Virus record (IMG/VR): IMGVR_UViG_3300032286_001553
Coordinates: 1-49,302 of that record
Length of the DNA stretch: 49,302 bases
From: a virus
Strand: one strand, 5' to 3'
Part shown: positions 1 through 7,165 of the stretch, piece after piece
Position numbering within the stretch: position 1 is the stretch's first letter
Layout of the letters: each line of letters starts with the position of its first letter
Notes under the pieces: generated by a model
Told to the model about the DNA's origin: nothing
Databases searched by the model: none
The model's input: only the letters and a program-made list of their open reading frames with translations
Program-made: the position numbers and the translations under genes

Positions 1-2
1 AC

Positions 3-212
3 CTTATTAGAAATGGTGTCGATTTACTAGAGGGTAAAAGGGCTGTATGGTGTAATTCTTTCGAAAACGGAGACTATGAGTATAGAACAGAGGGTGGGTA
101 TTACTACCTTATTAGAAACGGGGTTGATTTACTAGAGGGTAAAAAGGCTGTATTGTGTCATTCTGTCCGCAACGGAGACTATGTATATCAAACGGAGGAT
201 GGGTGTTTACAC
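3..212 (+). repeat. Two tandem copies of a 105-bp coding repeat
   Basis: Copies at 3-107 and 108-212 are in register at exactly 105 bp (35 codons). Both contain the blocks TTACTAGAGGGTAAAA and AACGGAGACTATG. Related copies lie on the minus strand at 49198-49302 and within 46193-46420. The first copy and the inverted copy at 49198-49302 match at about 83% of positions by hand count. Confidence 0.9.
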
Positions 213-641
213 CTTATAGAGGATAATGTGGGTAAATTAGTAAATAGTTATATGGGAAAATCTAAAATACAAAAACTTTTTGAGATAGCATCTAAAGTTG
301 CGGAATATAATAATAGTACCTTATTTAGCATAGTTAAAGAAAAAGATTGCTGGGCCGAACAATGCAAGAATAATACTATTGGGTTTATAGTATCAAGACA
401 TTACATTGAATTGAGTGAAATAGAAGCCTTATCTTATACCAATCAATTGAATATTTTAAATATATTACAGATATTACCGCAACTTATGATTAATGGTGAT
501 AGTAAAATGTATTATAGTAGTAAAATGTATTATAATATGGAATATTATTGTGAATATAATATACAAGAGCCGTGCCTTACTAATCAGTCATTGGAAACAA
601 TTAATGCAATTTACACAATTTTTACCAAACATTATTTTTAA
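3..641 (+). CDS. Repeat-module protein, 5' partial
   Basis: The reading frame is open from the window edge, so the true start lies outside. An internal TTG at 153 is not a convincing start because the repeat runs through it. The visible N-terminal 70 residues are two tandem 35-residue repeats of the pattern LIRNGVDLLEGK, then a Cys, then NGDYxYxTE. A third unit starts (LIEDN) and breaks off into a 140-residue C-terminal region I do not recognise. That region is rich in Asn, Tyr and Ile, with a short duplicated SKMYY segment. The same repeat occurs at 46193-46420 and at the far end of the window. It is the first gene of the rightward early block, 5 bp before the next gene. Function unknown; the aromatic and glycine-rich repeat suggests beta-hairpins (inference). 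Confidence 0.7.
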   Translation, partial: LIRNGVDLLEGKRAVWCNSFENGDYEYRTEGGYYYLIRNGVDLLEGKKAVLCHSVRNGDYVYQTEDGCLHLIEDNVGKLVNSYMGKSKIQKLFEIASKVAEYNNSTLFSIVKEKDCWAEQCKNNTIGFIVSRHYIELSEIEALSYTNQLNILNILQILPQLMINGDSKMYYSSKMYYNMEYYCEYNIQEPCLTNQSLETINAIYTIFTKHYF

Positions 642-646
642 TTGAT

Positions 647-877
647 ATGTACACCGCAGATTTAATGAATTCCATTGCTAAAGCTATAATGCAGGAATGT
701 TCCCAAAATTATAAGTTTTATAATAAACCTATTATGATGTACAAGGATATATACGGATTTTATTATATTATCTTTACAAGTAATAATGGATATGAAGTAA
801 TTCTTGAAAGCCGTAGAGTTGCAAGCAACCCAATTTCTGCTTTCATTCAAAAAACAAAATATAGATTTATTAGTTAA
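647..877 (+). CDS. Small hypothetical protein (76 aa)
   Basis: I do not recognise this protein. It has an amphipathic N-terminal helix, then a Tyr/Ile-rich beta-like stretch (YKDIYGFYYIIF) and a basic C-terminus. It starts 5 bp after the preceding stop and ends 3 bp before the replisome organiser start, so it is probably cotranscribed with both. There is no clear Shine-Dalgarno sequence. The antisense frame over the same DNA is judged a shadow because it is anti-oriented to the whole block. Confidence 0.6.
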   Translation: MYTADLMNSIAKAIMQECSQNYKFYNKPIMMYKDIYGFYYIIFTSNNGYEVILESRRVASNPISAFIQKTKYRFIS

Positions 878-880
878 TGT

Positions 881-1948
881 ATGGAGGAGTTATATCATAT
901 TGTAAAAAATAGGCACGTTTTTGATGATAAGTGGGGTAAGATTGCTAAAAATTTAAATATTCCCCCTCTTGCACCGCAGGGTATACATTCCTCTATTATG
1001 TGTTTTGCTGGTATGAATAGTGGAAAAATAAATGAAGGAATATTTAGGTATATTCTTTTTGGATATGGATACGTTGAAAGATTTGAAGAGTTCTTGAGTA
1101 TTTTTATAAAGTTTAAAGTTATAGATAAAGACTTTAATTTAATCAACTGGAATAAACACCAAAAATCAATCTTACACAATCATACTTTGTTAGTTGATAA
1201 AAACTTGAATGAAGTTGAAAGATTGGTTGAGTATAAGTTGAGTTTGGTTGAGAACGAAGTTGAGTACTTGGTTGATAAAAGAACAAACCCAAAACTATAT
1301 CAAGCATGGTATTTCCAGAGAGTAAAGAAAGGCTTGTCCTGCAAGGCTTCTTATGATGTTTTAACTCAAAAAGGATATGTTATCGAAACACGTCAAATTG
1401 CAACTCAACCAAAAAATCAAACTAATGAAGTTGAGTGTATAATTGAAAAAGTTGAGTTGGTTGACAAAAAAGTTGAGAAAGTTGAGACTCAACAACGTAC
1501 GCATGTTGAGAATAGAAAAGAAGAGATAAGAATAGATAATTTAAAAAAAATAAACAAAAAAGTTTTTGATACTAGTAAGTTTCATAAACCAAGCATAGAA
1601 GAAATTATCGAGTATTGTACTCAAAGACAAAATAACGTAGATCCAGAAGCTTTTTATCACTATTATGAAGGTATTGGGTGGAAAGTTGGAAATAAGGAAA
1701 TGAAGTCTTGGACTTCAGCAATTATAACATGGGAAAAACGTAGCAAAAACAATCAAGATTATTATTTTTTAAAGCAGTATGATACAGGAAGCCACAAAAC
1801 AAAGCAAAATCACTATGCAGGATCAAATGCAACGAACGCAATCTCAATCTTTAATTCAAAAGCAGTGCAACAAGCAGACTTTGAACGTTTTAAGCAACGA
1901 AACCAAGGAGTCGTTTTGCAAGATAACAACCATAGCAAAAATGACTGA
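881..1948 (+). CDS. Phage replisome organiser / replication initiation protein
   Basis: This 355-residue protein has an N-terminal region (about 30-110) of the winged-helix type seen in phage replisome organisers. A charged, Val-Glu-rich linker (about 105-215) follows. The C-terminal domain (about 235-290) carries the pattern KPSIEEIIEYC, then YYEGIGWKVGNKEMKSW and an ATITWEKR-like end. Phage DnaD-like and replisome-organiser proteins share that C-terminal pattern, and the family brings helicase and primase to the phage origin. The linker DNA holds a GTTGAG array that may be the origin, as in lambda O. The stop overlaps the next start in ATGACTGA, suggesting translational coupling. I am fairly sure of the role and less sure of the exact family. 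Confidence 0.7.
   Translation: MEELYHIVKNRHVFDDKWGKIAKNLNIPPLAPQGIHSSIMCFAGMNSGKINEGIFRYILFGYGYVERFEEFLSIFIKFKVIDKDFNLINWNKHQKSILHNHTLLVDKNLNEVERLVEYKLSLVENEVEYLVDKRTNPKLYQAWYFQRVKKGLSCKASYDVLTQKGYVIETRQIATQPKNQTNEVECIIEKVELVDKKVEKVETQQRTHVENRKEEIRIDNLKKINKKVFDTSKFHKPSIEEIIEYCTQRQNNVDPEAFYHYYEGIGWKVGNKEMKSWTSAIITWEKRSKNNQDYYFLKQYDTGSHKTKQNHYAGSNATNAISIFNSKAVQQADFERFKQRNQGVVLQDNNHSKND
1213..1510 (+). repeat. Iteron-like GTTGAG/CTCAAC array, candidate replication origin
   Basis: GTTGAG occurs at 1226, 1237, 1247, 1259, 1430, 1451, 1472, 1481 and 1505, with one-base variants at 1213, 1271 and 1460. The reverse complement CTCAAC is at 1404 and 1488. Copies 1226-1271 are 10-12 bp apart, about one helical turn. 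GTTGAG-A-CTCAAC at 1481-1493 is a perfect palindrome. Most copies encode Val-Glu in frame, so the array could be only a protein repeat, but 1237, 1404 and 1488 are in other frames. Confidence 0.45.
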
Positions 1949-2549
1949 AATAGTCAACCAAATCAAAAAACCTGAGGGAGTTATCGTATATGATCAAATA
2001 TATAGTTTATGTAATGATTATATGGGCTATATAAAATCTATTTTATCGGATGATGTTAAAAAAAAGATTAAAGAACAAGATTGGTATTATAATAAATTTG
2101 ACCAAATTAATTTTACTTTTATTGACTTGCATACAGTGTTTGAGTCTGACAAGACTAGTATTTTAAATAACCAACATATTCAAATCGTTAAAGAGACTTT
2201 ACAAAATAATAAGCATTTTCTTGATTTCTATTTTCAACCGATAGCAGTTGTGGACAATTTTGATTCATTACATACTCAAATAGCAAAGCTATTTTATAAC
2301 TTAGTATACTATGGTAAAAAAAATGCTAATACTTTTGATGATATTAAGCAAGTATACTCAGAGGAGTTAAAAATATATTGCTTATATGCAGTACAAGATG
2401 CGGTAGCTGAGTTATGTGATTATAAAAGCTTAGATAATTACAAGGCAGTTAATTTTCCGTCAATTATAGAATTAAAGAAAGCTATACATTATAAGAACCA
2501 ATGTGCTTTACAGCTATATGCTAACGTCAACTGGTTATTAGAAAAATAA
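1941..2549 (+). CDS. Hypothetical early protein (202 aa)
   Basis: I chose the ATG at 1941 because it overlaps the upstream stop as ATGACTGA. The frame is open back to 1779, but that part duplicates replisome organiser DNA and is low-complexity Gln/Lys/Ser. The protein is soluble, rich in Tyr, Asp and Lys, and probably helical, with no signal peptide and no motif I recognise. Its place between the replisome organiser and SSB suggests a replication accessory role such as a helicase loader, but there is no P-loop, so this is only context. Confidence 0.6.
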   Translation: MTEIVNQIKKPEGVIVYDQIYSLCNDYMGYIKSILSDDVKKKIKEQDWYYNKFDQINFTFIDLHTVFESDKTSILNNQHIQIVKETLQNNKHFLDFYFQPIAVVDNFDSLHTQIAKLFYNLVYYGKKNANTFDDIKQVYSEELKIYCLYAVQDAVAELCDYKSLDNYKAVNFPSIIELKKAIHYKNQCALQLYANVNWLLEK

Positions 2550-2578
2550 TTTTGCTTTTGAATTTTTGTAAATAATAC

Positions 2579-2606
2579 TTGACATTTTATAATATAAGCT
2601 TATATT
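2579..2606 (+). promoter_or_regulatory. Sigma-70 promoter for ssb
   Basis: TTGACA at 2579-2584, a 16-bp spacer and TATATT at 2601-2606. The predicted transcription start is about 20 bp upstream of the SSB ATG at 2632. It suggests that SSB and the genes after it can be expressed apart from the replisome organiser. Confidence 0.65.
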
Positions 2607-2631
2607 TATAACAAATTATAATTTTTTATAT

Positions 2632-3051
2632 ATGGATATTAACCAAATTACATTAATAGGTAACTTAGGCGAGGATGCTATTGTAAGACATACTCAAGAC
2701 AACAAAAAAGTACTTAATTTTTCTTTAGCTACTAATGAAAAATGGACAAATAAAAAAACTAATGAAGTAAATTCTCAAACAGAATGGCACAAAATAGTAG
2801 TTCTTAATGAGGTTATAATTAGACATTGTGAAAATTTATTAAAAAAAGGTGCTAGAGTTTATGTAGAGGGTTGCGTTAAATACAGGCAGTATACTGATAA
2901 AAATGGTTTTGAAAAAACTATTACAGAAGTTATCGTAAAAAATTATGGACATCGTATCGAAGTTTTGTATACAGATCGTACTAATAAAAATAATACCGAT
3001 ATGCAAGATCTCCAAAGTAGTGACTTTATATCGGAAGACGTTCCATTTTAA
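2632..3051 (+). CDS. ssb: Single-stranded DNA-binding protein
   Basis: This 139-residue OB-fold SSB covers exposed single-stranded DNA during phage replication and recombination. It starts with the typical MDINQITLIGNLGEDAIVR pattern. It then shows NFSLATNEKW, the TEWHKIVV strand, LLKKGARVYVEG and a basic strand around residue 90-105. It ends in the acidic tip SEDVPF, the docking tail that SSB partners bind. Length is typical of phage SSBs, with a shortened linker. Its own promoter lies directly upstream. The small gene and RuvC-like nuclease follow within 20 bp each. Confidence 0.95.
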   Translation: MDINQITLIGNLGEDAIVRHTQDNKKVLNFSLATNEKWTNKKTNEVNSQTEWHKIVVLNEVIIRHCENLLKKGARVYVEGCVKYRQYTDKNGFEKTITEVIVKNYGHRIEVLYTDRTNKNNTDMQDLQSSDFISEDVPF

Positions 3052-3068
3052 TATTAATTTTTTAAATT

Positions 3069-3446
3069 ATGAAAATGCTTTCAGGCAAAGAAGTTATTGA
3101 CCAATTGCAAGAGTTTTACGGATTAAAATATAACTCAAGAAAACTTATGTATCAAGTTAACAAAATTAACCAAATTTGTAAAAAACCTGAGTTTAAAGAA
3201 ACAATTTGTTCAATATTTAACATTGATTATAATATAGAGCAAGATTTTATTCTACACGTAGTACAAAAACACTGTGTAAAAAAAACAAACAATAATAATG
3301 AAATTTATAATGCGTCAGAATTCCAGCATTTGTATGATAATGATGTTGTTAAAAAGATTTATACTTTTCTTATTGATAAAAAATTAGCAAATTTATTGTC
3401 TTCTTTTAAAATGAATATAGGTAGAGTAAGAAAAAATAACTTTTGA
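3069..3446 (+). CDS. Hypothetical protein (125 aa) in the replication operon
   Basis: I do not recognise this protein. It is basic and mostly helical by composition, with a Lys/Asn-rich middle (KKTNNNNE near residue 77) and a basic C-terminal end (RVRKNNF). It lies 17 bp after SSB and 4 bp before the RuvC-like nuclease. The charge and neighbours fit a DNA-binding replication or recombination accessory, which is inference. Confidence 0.6.
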   Translation: MKMLSGKEVIDQLQEFYGLKYNSRKLMYQVNKINQICKKPEFKETICSIFNIDYNIEQDFILHVVQKHCVKKTNNNNEIYNASEFQHLYDNDVVKKIYTFLIDKKLANLLSSFKMNIGRVRKNNF

Positions 3447-3450
3447 TAAT

Positions 3451-3882
3451 ATGTTGGCGGTAGGTGTTGATCCTGGTAAGGATACCGGGTTATGTATTTA
3501 CAATTTACTTACAAAACAAATACAACTACAAACGGTCAATACTTATGGCTTAATCTGCTATTTACAACAAAATGCACAGAATATACAAATACTTGTAATT
3601 GAAAACTCAAGTAAGCAAAGTTTTGTTTGGAATAAACAAAATAAAACATCAAATGCTTTAAGTAGACATGCTAGAAACATTGGTTCTGTCGATGGAAGGT
3701 CTAATGTGATTTTAGAAACATGCGAGGCATTAAACATTGATTATAAATGTTTATCTCCGATGCAAAAAGGTAAAAAATGGTCACACAAAGAGTTTACAAC
3801 GTACGTACAATATACGACACAAACCAACCAGCACGAGCGAGATGCTGCAAAATTATTATTTATGCTCCAAATCATGAGCTAA
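3451..3882 (+). CDS. RuvC-like Holliday junction resolvase / RNase H-fold nuclease
   Basis: This 143-residue protein has the RNase H-fold signature GVDPGKDTG with Asp7. Glu51 follows in the second motif (LVIENSS), and the C-terminal HERDAAKL supplies His128 and Asp131. That is the acidic metal-binding set of RuvC-type resolvases. Such phage enzymes cut branched recombination intermediates before packaging. The length is a little below cellular RuvC (about 170) and usual for phage RuvC-like proteins. It sits 4 bp after the preceding gene. Another RNase H-fold nuclease is possible, but the fold assignment is solid. Confidence 0.8.
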   Translation: MLAVGVDPGKDTGLCIYNLLTKQIQLQTVNTYGLICYLQQNAQNIQILVIENSSKQSFVWNKQNKTSNALSRHARNIGSVDGRSNVILETCEALNIDYKCLSPMQKGKKWSHKEFTTYVQYTTQTNQHERDAAKLLFMLQIMS

Positions 3883-3918
3883 TTTACAAGTTTATTTTTA
3901 TTATTTTTATTTTTTACT

Positions 3919-4677
3919 ATGCAAAACCGTTTATACCGCTTGGAGAAGGTTGATTTCTCTAAGAAACAGGATTTAATCGATATTTTATATGTAGCCTTTG
4001 TTCATAAGGATGTTAGCCCTGGCATACAAACTCTTTTACAAGGCGATGTTTCTAAAAGCTATGATTTTAATATTCCTACTTTTGCTAAGCCTGTATTTAA
4101 TAAAATTGTAGCCTTAGTACAAAATGTTCTAAAAAATAAAATTAATACCATTACAACTAAAGATGACGTTGCAAAGCTTTTAGATAACTCCTTAATAAGC
4201 AAGGCACTCTCGCTTTATTTTAAATATAATTCACATAATAACGTTTTCAATAACGGACTATACAAAGTTGTGTTACAACATAATAATGAATGCGTTGGTA
4301 TGTTTGGTTTATTTATTGATAAAGTAGAAAATGGAAAAATAAAGCACTGCAACCCTAATTCTTTTTTACTAGACTTACAAGATACGCATACAAATAGACT
4401 AGCTTCAAGGGGTCTTGGAACTAAGGTAGCAATAGATTATTATAAAATAATGCTTAGCAATAAAAATGAGTTTGCAAATGATGCTACATTCGAAATTCGT
4501 TATGTTAAAAATAACAATGTCGTAGAAGGTTTTCAAAAAAAACTTGGATATTTTGACATTGCAAGCAAAAGTGATTTTAACTCTTGTTGTTATAAATTAG
4601 ATGGTAAGATGGAGGACTATTGTAAGCTTGCAAGTAAAATTGTAGCAAAGTCTCAGGATGTACGATCTAGTCTATAA
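3919..4677 (+). CDS. GNAT-fold acetyltransferase-like protein
   Basis: The C-terminal half of this 252-residue protein looks like a GNAT domain. A beta strand ECVGMFGLFID (about 131-141) is followed by the acetyl-CoA loop region RLASRGLGT, then a helix (KVAIDYYKIML). The strand EIRYVKNNNVV and FQKKLGYFD correspond to the usual C-terminal 'kLGF' element. The N-terminal 120 residues are unfamiliar and helical. The substrate is unknown; phage GNATs can modify host proteins or neutralise toxins. A second protein of similar design is encoded at 46466-47143. No good Shine-Dalgarno sequence is present; the start follows a T-rich stretch. Confidence 0.65.
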   Translation: MQNRLYRLEKVDFSKKQDLIDILYVAFVHKDVSPGIQTLLQGDVSKSYDFNIPTFAKPVFNKIVALVQNVLKNKINTITTKDDVAKLLDNSLISKALSLYFKYNSHNNVFNNGLYKVVLQHNNECVGMFGLFIDKVENGKIKHCNPNSFLLDLQDTHTNRLASRGLGTKVAIDYYKIMLSNKNEFANDATFEIRYVKNNNVVEGFQKKLGYFDIASKSDFNSCCYKLDGKMEDYCKLASKIVAKSQDVRSSL

Positions 4678-4708
4678 AAAAATTATTTAAAAAATAATTA
4701 AATAGCTC

Positions 4709-4738
4709 TTGACATATATAAATATATGTTATTATAAT
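4709..4738 (+). promoter_or_regulatory. Sigma-70 promoter for dut
   Basis: TTGACA at 4709-4714, an 18-bp spacer and a perfect TATAAT at 4733-4738. It faces the dUTPase gene with a leader of roughly 70 nt that contains the duplicated start region. Confidence 0.7.
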
Positions 4739-4781
4739 TATATAGATTATGAAATTGGTTGTAAAAATACTATGAAAACAA

Positions 4782-4826
4782 TTTTTAATTTTATGTCTAT
4801 CTCTTTTTAATTTTATGTCTATCTCT
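4782..4826 (+). repeat. 22-bp tandem duplication of the dut start region
   Basis: A 23-nt segment that includes an ATG and its upstream T-rich context occurs at 4782-4804 and again at 4804-4826. The first ATG (4793) is in another frame and opens a five-codon frame (MSISF, then stop at 4808-4810). The second ATG (4815) starts dUTPase. Confidence 0.9.
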
Positions 4827-5282
4827 GTAAAAGTTAGCTTCACTTCAAAAGAAGCAAAAGAGCTATATAATGGTAAACTCGAATATGCTACTAATGGTAG
4901 TTCTGGTTTTGATTTAAGAGCAACCCAGTGGGATACAAATATTACTAATTGTGTTTTATTTTCTCAAGAACGCACTTTGATCAAAACTGGTATCAAAATA
5001 AAAATACCATCTGAATACGAAATTCAAATAAGGCCCAGAAGTGGACTTGCTTTAAAGCACGGTCTTACAATTGTTAATGCACCAGGCACAATAGACAGTG
5101 ATTATTATAAAGAAATAAGTGTAATTTTACTCAATACGGGTAAAGAATGTATTGAGCTAAAGTTAGGTGATAGAATAGCTCAGGCAGTTCTTTGCCCTAT
5201 TGTAAAAGCTCAATTTAATTATGTTGATGATATTGAAGACATAACGGATAGAGGGGGTTTTGGGTCAACTGGTATTAGTTAA
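4815..5282 (+). CDS. dut: dUTP diphosphatase (dUTPase)
   Basis: The enzyme hydrolyses dUTP to dUMP and pyrophosphate, keeping uracil out of phage DNA and feeding dTMP synthesis. All five trimeric dUTPase motifs are present in order: GFDLRA (31-36), RPRSGLA (73-79), NAPGTIDSDY (88-97, catalytic Asp94), GDRIAQ (118-123) and RGGFGSTG (146-153), the last being the flexible C-terminal lid. The 155-residue length is normal. It pairs functionally with ThyX at the other end of the window. The ATG at 4815 is the second copy of a duplicated start region and the one in frame. A hairpin follows the stop. Confidence 0.96.
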   Translation: MSISVKVSFTSKEAKELYNGKLEYATNGSSGFDLRATQWDTNITNCVLFSQERTLIKTGIKIKIPSEYEIQIRPRSGLALKHGLTIVNAPGTIDSDYYKEISVILLNTGKECIELKLGDRIAQAVLCPIVKAQFNYVDDIEDITDRGGFGSTGIS

Positions 5283-5285
5283 AGA

Positions 5286-5322
5286 AACTATCTGCGATTA
5301 GAGATTTTATACGTAGATAGTT
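5286..5322 (+). terminator. Hairpin downstream of dut, weak terminator
   Basis: AACTATCTGCG (5286-5296) and CGTAGATAGTT (5312-5322) form an 11-bp stem with one G-T pair and a 15-nt loop. The tail after it is not a clean T-run, so termination strength is uncertain. It marks the end of the rightward early block before IS-A. Confidence 0.5.
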
Positions 5323-5364
5323 ATTGAGCAATAGATTTTCCTCATTAAATAAGTATATAATTAC

Positions 5365-5372
5365 AATTTTTG
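5365..5372. repeat. Left target-site duplication of IS-A
   Basis: AATTTTTG, repeated exactly at 7027-7034. Eight bases is the duplication length characteristic of IS1595-type elements. The last G is also the first base of the aligned inverted repeat, so the duplication could be 7 bp. Confidence 0.75.
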
Positions 5373-5465
5373 CACAATTAACCATAAAAAGACTGTTTAT
5401 GTTGACAATATGAAAAGATTAATAAATTTACTAATAAATGTAAAAAGTTTGTTAGGAAGTAAAAT

Positions 5466-6092
5466 ATGTTTAAAAAAATTCATGCAATATGGAAAGAAAT
5501 TGAACCCTATTCCACTATTTTTTCAATCTGTGGTATGACAATAGGTGGAATTCTTGGGTACTTTAGCTCAATTGTATCAATAATCGGTATGCCATTATCA
5601 ATATTAATTGGATCTTGTTTTGGTGTTTGGTTAATAAGGCTTATCTCTAATAACAAGCAAAAGGATAAATACGATAATAATGAAATATTAAATAATCAAA
5701 CATTGATATATAAAACAACTAAATTAGATGTTGTATTTACTCTCCAAGAAAGCTCTATTGCTGGCTACGTATGTGACAGAATGATTATATCTACCGAAAA
5801 TTTATCTAATATTGCATATCAAACAGGTCGTTTGTATTCTTCAATAAGCCCTGTTGATAAAGGTATAATTGCTATCATTTTTATAGAATTTACAAATCCA
5901 TTAGAAACTATTGCGATTAATGCTTATGAATTAAATAAAAAAGAAAAAAATAAAGGGTGTATTGAAATTTTATATACAAAATCTTGTATGTTTGGCAGTA
6001 AAAGCGTTATTACCGCTTGTTCTATTGCTTTACATGGAATAAACAATAATGACAATTCTTCTTTTAGAATTCAATTTTTACCCTCATCCTAA
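5466..6092 (+). CDS. IS-A cargo: membrane-anchored protein of unknown function
   Basis: This 208-residue protein has two hydrophobic segments (about 16-40 and 42-60) separated by a tight turn, then a soluble domain of about 145 residues. The soluble part alternates beta-like strands (VVFTLQES, IIAIIFIEF, GCIEILYT) and has Cys at 103, 170, 175 and 187 or close to those positions. I do not recognise the family. It is transcribed toward the transposase and takes the place occupied by the RelA/SpoT gene in IS-C. A TTGACA box at 5403-5408 lies upstream but lacks a good -10. Two transmembrane segments plus a cytosolic domain is a common layout for defence effectors and sensors; that is only a suggestion. 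Confidence 0.6.
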   Translation: MFKKIHAIWKEIEPYSTIFSICGMTIGGILGYFSSIVSIIGMPLSILIGSCFGVWLIRLISNNKQKDKYDNNEILNNQTLIYKTTKLDVVFTLQESSIAGYVCDRMIISTENLSNIAYQTGRLYSSISPVDKGIIAIIFIEFTNPLETIAINAYELNKKEKNKGCIEILYTKSCMFGSKSVITACSIALHGINNNDNSSFRIQFLPSS

Positions 6093-6952
6093 ACCCCCAG
6101 CCCCCTCAATAACAACTCTTCAAAAATAGTTTCGCTTTTGATTTTTCTACGATTAAATCTAAATTCAAACTCGTTAATATAGCTTTGAAGGTATTTTTGC
6201 GAGATGTGGTGGAATTGACCTTGCACGCCTCTTTTGAGTAGCGACCAAAAGCCCTCAACCATGTTTGTGTGGACTCCTGCTTTTGACACAAACTCTGCAG
6301 AGTGTTTTACTGCCTTATGGTTGAAACACCCAGCAAATCTTTTGTAAGATTGGTTAGAGTCTGTGTGGAGCGTTGAACCTTTTAGAATATTTTGCTTTGC
6401 AATGTCAAATAAGGTTTCTGCCTTGATATTGTTGACTTGGAATGCTTTTATGTTGCCATTACTTGATATTGCAACCACCGGGCTTGTGTTTGCTTTGCGT
6501 CCGTGTCCGCCTTTGTCTTCGTCGTCGTTGTCGGTGTAGACGTAAGTCTCGTCCATTTGCACAACCCCTCCAAACATCTCAAGGCTTTTACTCGCCATAG
6601 CCTTACGGATTTTGTGCGAAATAGACCAAGCCGTTTTATAATTTACATCTAAGTGGCGAGACAATTGCAAAGCTGATATACCTTTCTTTGCCTCAATAAT
6701 TATTGCAATCGCCGTGAACCATTTTATCAAAGACAATTTTGAACTTTCAAAAATAGTTCCCACTAAAACCGAAAACGATTTTTTGCAATTCCAACATTGT
6801 AGGCGTGGAGTTTGAGTATTAGTGTTATGCCTGCAAGTTTTATCACTTCCACAATAAACACACTTTACTTCTCCATTCCAACGTTTTTTTTCTAAAAACT
6901 CTAAACACTCTTTCTCGCTTCTAAATCTTTTTGCCATTTTTAAAGCGCTCAT
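6089..6952 (-). CDS. ISXO2-like (IS1595 family) DDE transposase of IS-A
   Basis: This 287-residue transposase has an N-terminal zinc ribbon (Cys31, Cys34, Cys53, Cys56) and a helix-turn-helix around 90-120. The catalytic core has Asp134 in QMDETYVY, Asp198 in HTDSNQSY, and Asn230 with Glu233 in HTNMVEGFW, the ISXO2 pattern in which the final acidic position is shifted. It is very similar over its length to the IS-C transposase, with the zinc-ribbon tip the most different part. The ATG at 6952 opens MSALKMAKRF, shared with IS-C. The stop lies 4 nt inside the convergent cargo gene. Confidence 0.93.
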   Translation of the reverse strand: MSALKMAKRFRSEKECLEFLEKKRWNGEVKCVYCGSDKTCRHNTNTQTPRLQCWNCKKSFSVLVGTIFESSKLSLIKWFTAIAIIIEAKKGISALQLSRHLDVNYKTAWSISHKIRKAMASKSLEMFGGVVQMDETYVYTDNDDEDKGGHGRKANTSPVVAISSNGNIKAFQVNNIKAETLFDIAKQNILKGSTLHTDSNQSYKRFAGCFNHKAVKHSAEFVSKAGVHTNMVEGFWSLLKRGVQGQFHHISQKYLQSYINEFEFRFNRRKIKSETIFEELLLRGLGV

Positions 6953-6975
6953 AGATACATCACTAATATACCTTT

Positions 6976-7004
6976 ATGATAGCGAGTATAAATTAAAAAG
7001 TCAA
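6976..7004 (-). promoter_or_regulatory. Promoter of the IS-A transposase
   Basis: On the minus strand, TTGACT (6999-7004), a 17-bp spacer and TATCAT (6976-6981). The -35 abuts the inverted repeat, as it does in IS-C. Confidence 0.65.
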
Positions 7005-7026
7005 GTCTTTTTATGGATAATTACGC

Positions 7027-7034
7027 AATTTTTG
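7027..7034. repeat. Right target-site duplication of IS-A
   Basis: AATTTTTG, identical to 5365-5372. Confidence 0.75.
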
Positions 7035-7063
7035 TTAAATAAGTGAAATTATTAAAATATCTC

Positions 7064-7092
7064 TTGACATTTAAATTATATAATAGTTTAAT
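7064..7092 (+). promoter_or_regulatory. Sigma-70 promoter of the Ro cassette
   Basis: TTGACA at 7064-7069, a 17-bp spacer and TTTAAT at 7087-7092 (a TATAAT also sits earlier at a poor spacing). The predicted transcript starts near 7100 and includes the hairpin 7112-7119/7143-7150, the structured RNA at 7166-7294 and the Ro gene. Confidence 0.65.
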
Positions 7093-7165
7093 ATTAATGT
7101 TAATTCATGTATAACAGAAGTACTTAATGTTAATATTTCAATTTCTGTTAAATTTTTGATTAACT

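Larger units (their letters stand above)
5372..7026 (-). mobile_element. IS-A: ISXO2/IS1595-type element with membrane-protein cargo
   Basis: Terminal inverted repeats at 5372-5394 and 7004-7026 match at 20 of 23 positions and are flanked by an exact AATTTTTG duplication. The element holds a transposase (6089-6952, minus) and a convergent cargo gene (5466-6092, plus) that meet tail to tail with a 4-nt overlap. The transposase -35 box lies at the inner edge of the right inverted repeat. Joining the flanks would rebuild a continuous intergenic region between dut and the Ro cassette, so the insertion broke no gene. Confidence 0.9.

Noticed and set aside
1779-1940. N-terminal extension of the gene at 1941
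   Set aside because: It overlaps the replisome organiser coding region and is low complexity. The ATGACTGA overlap supports 1941.
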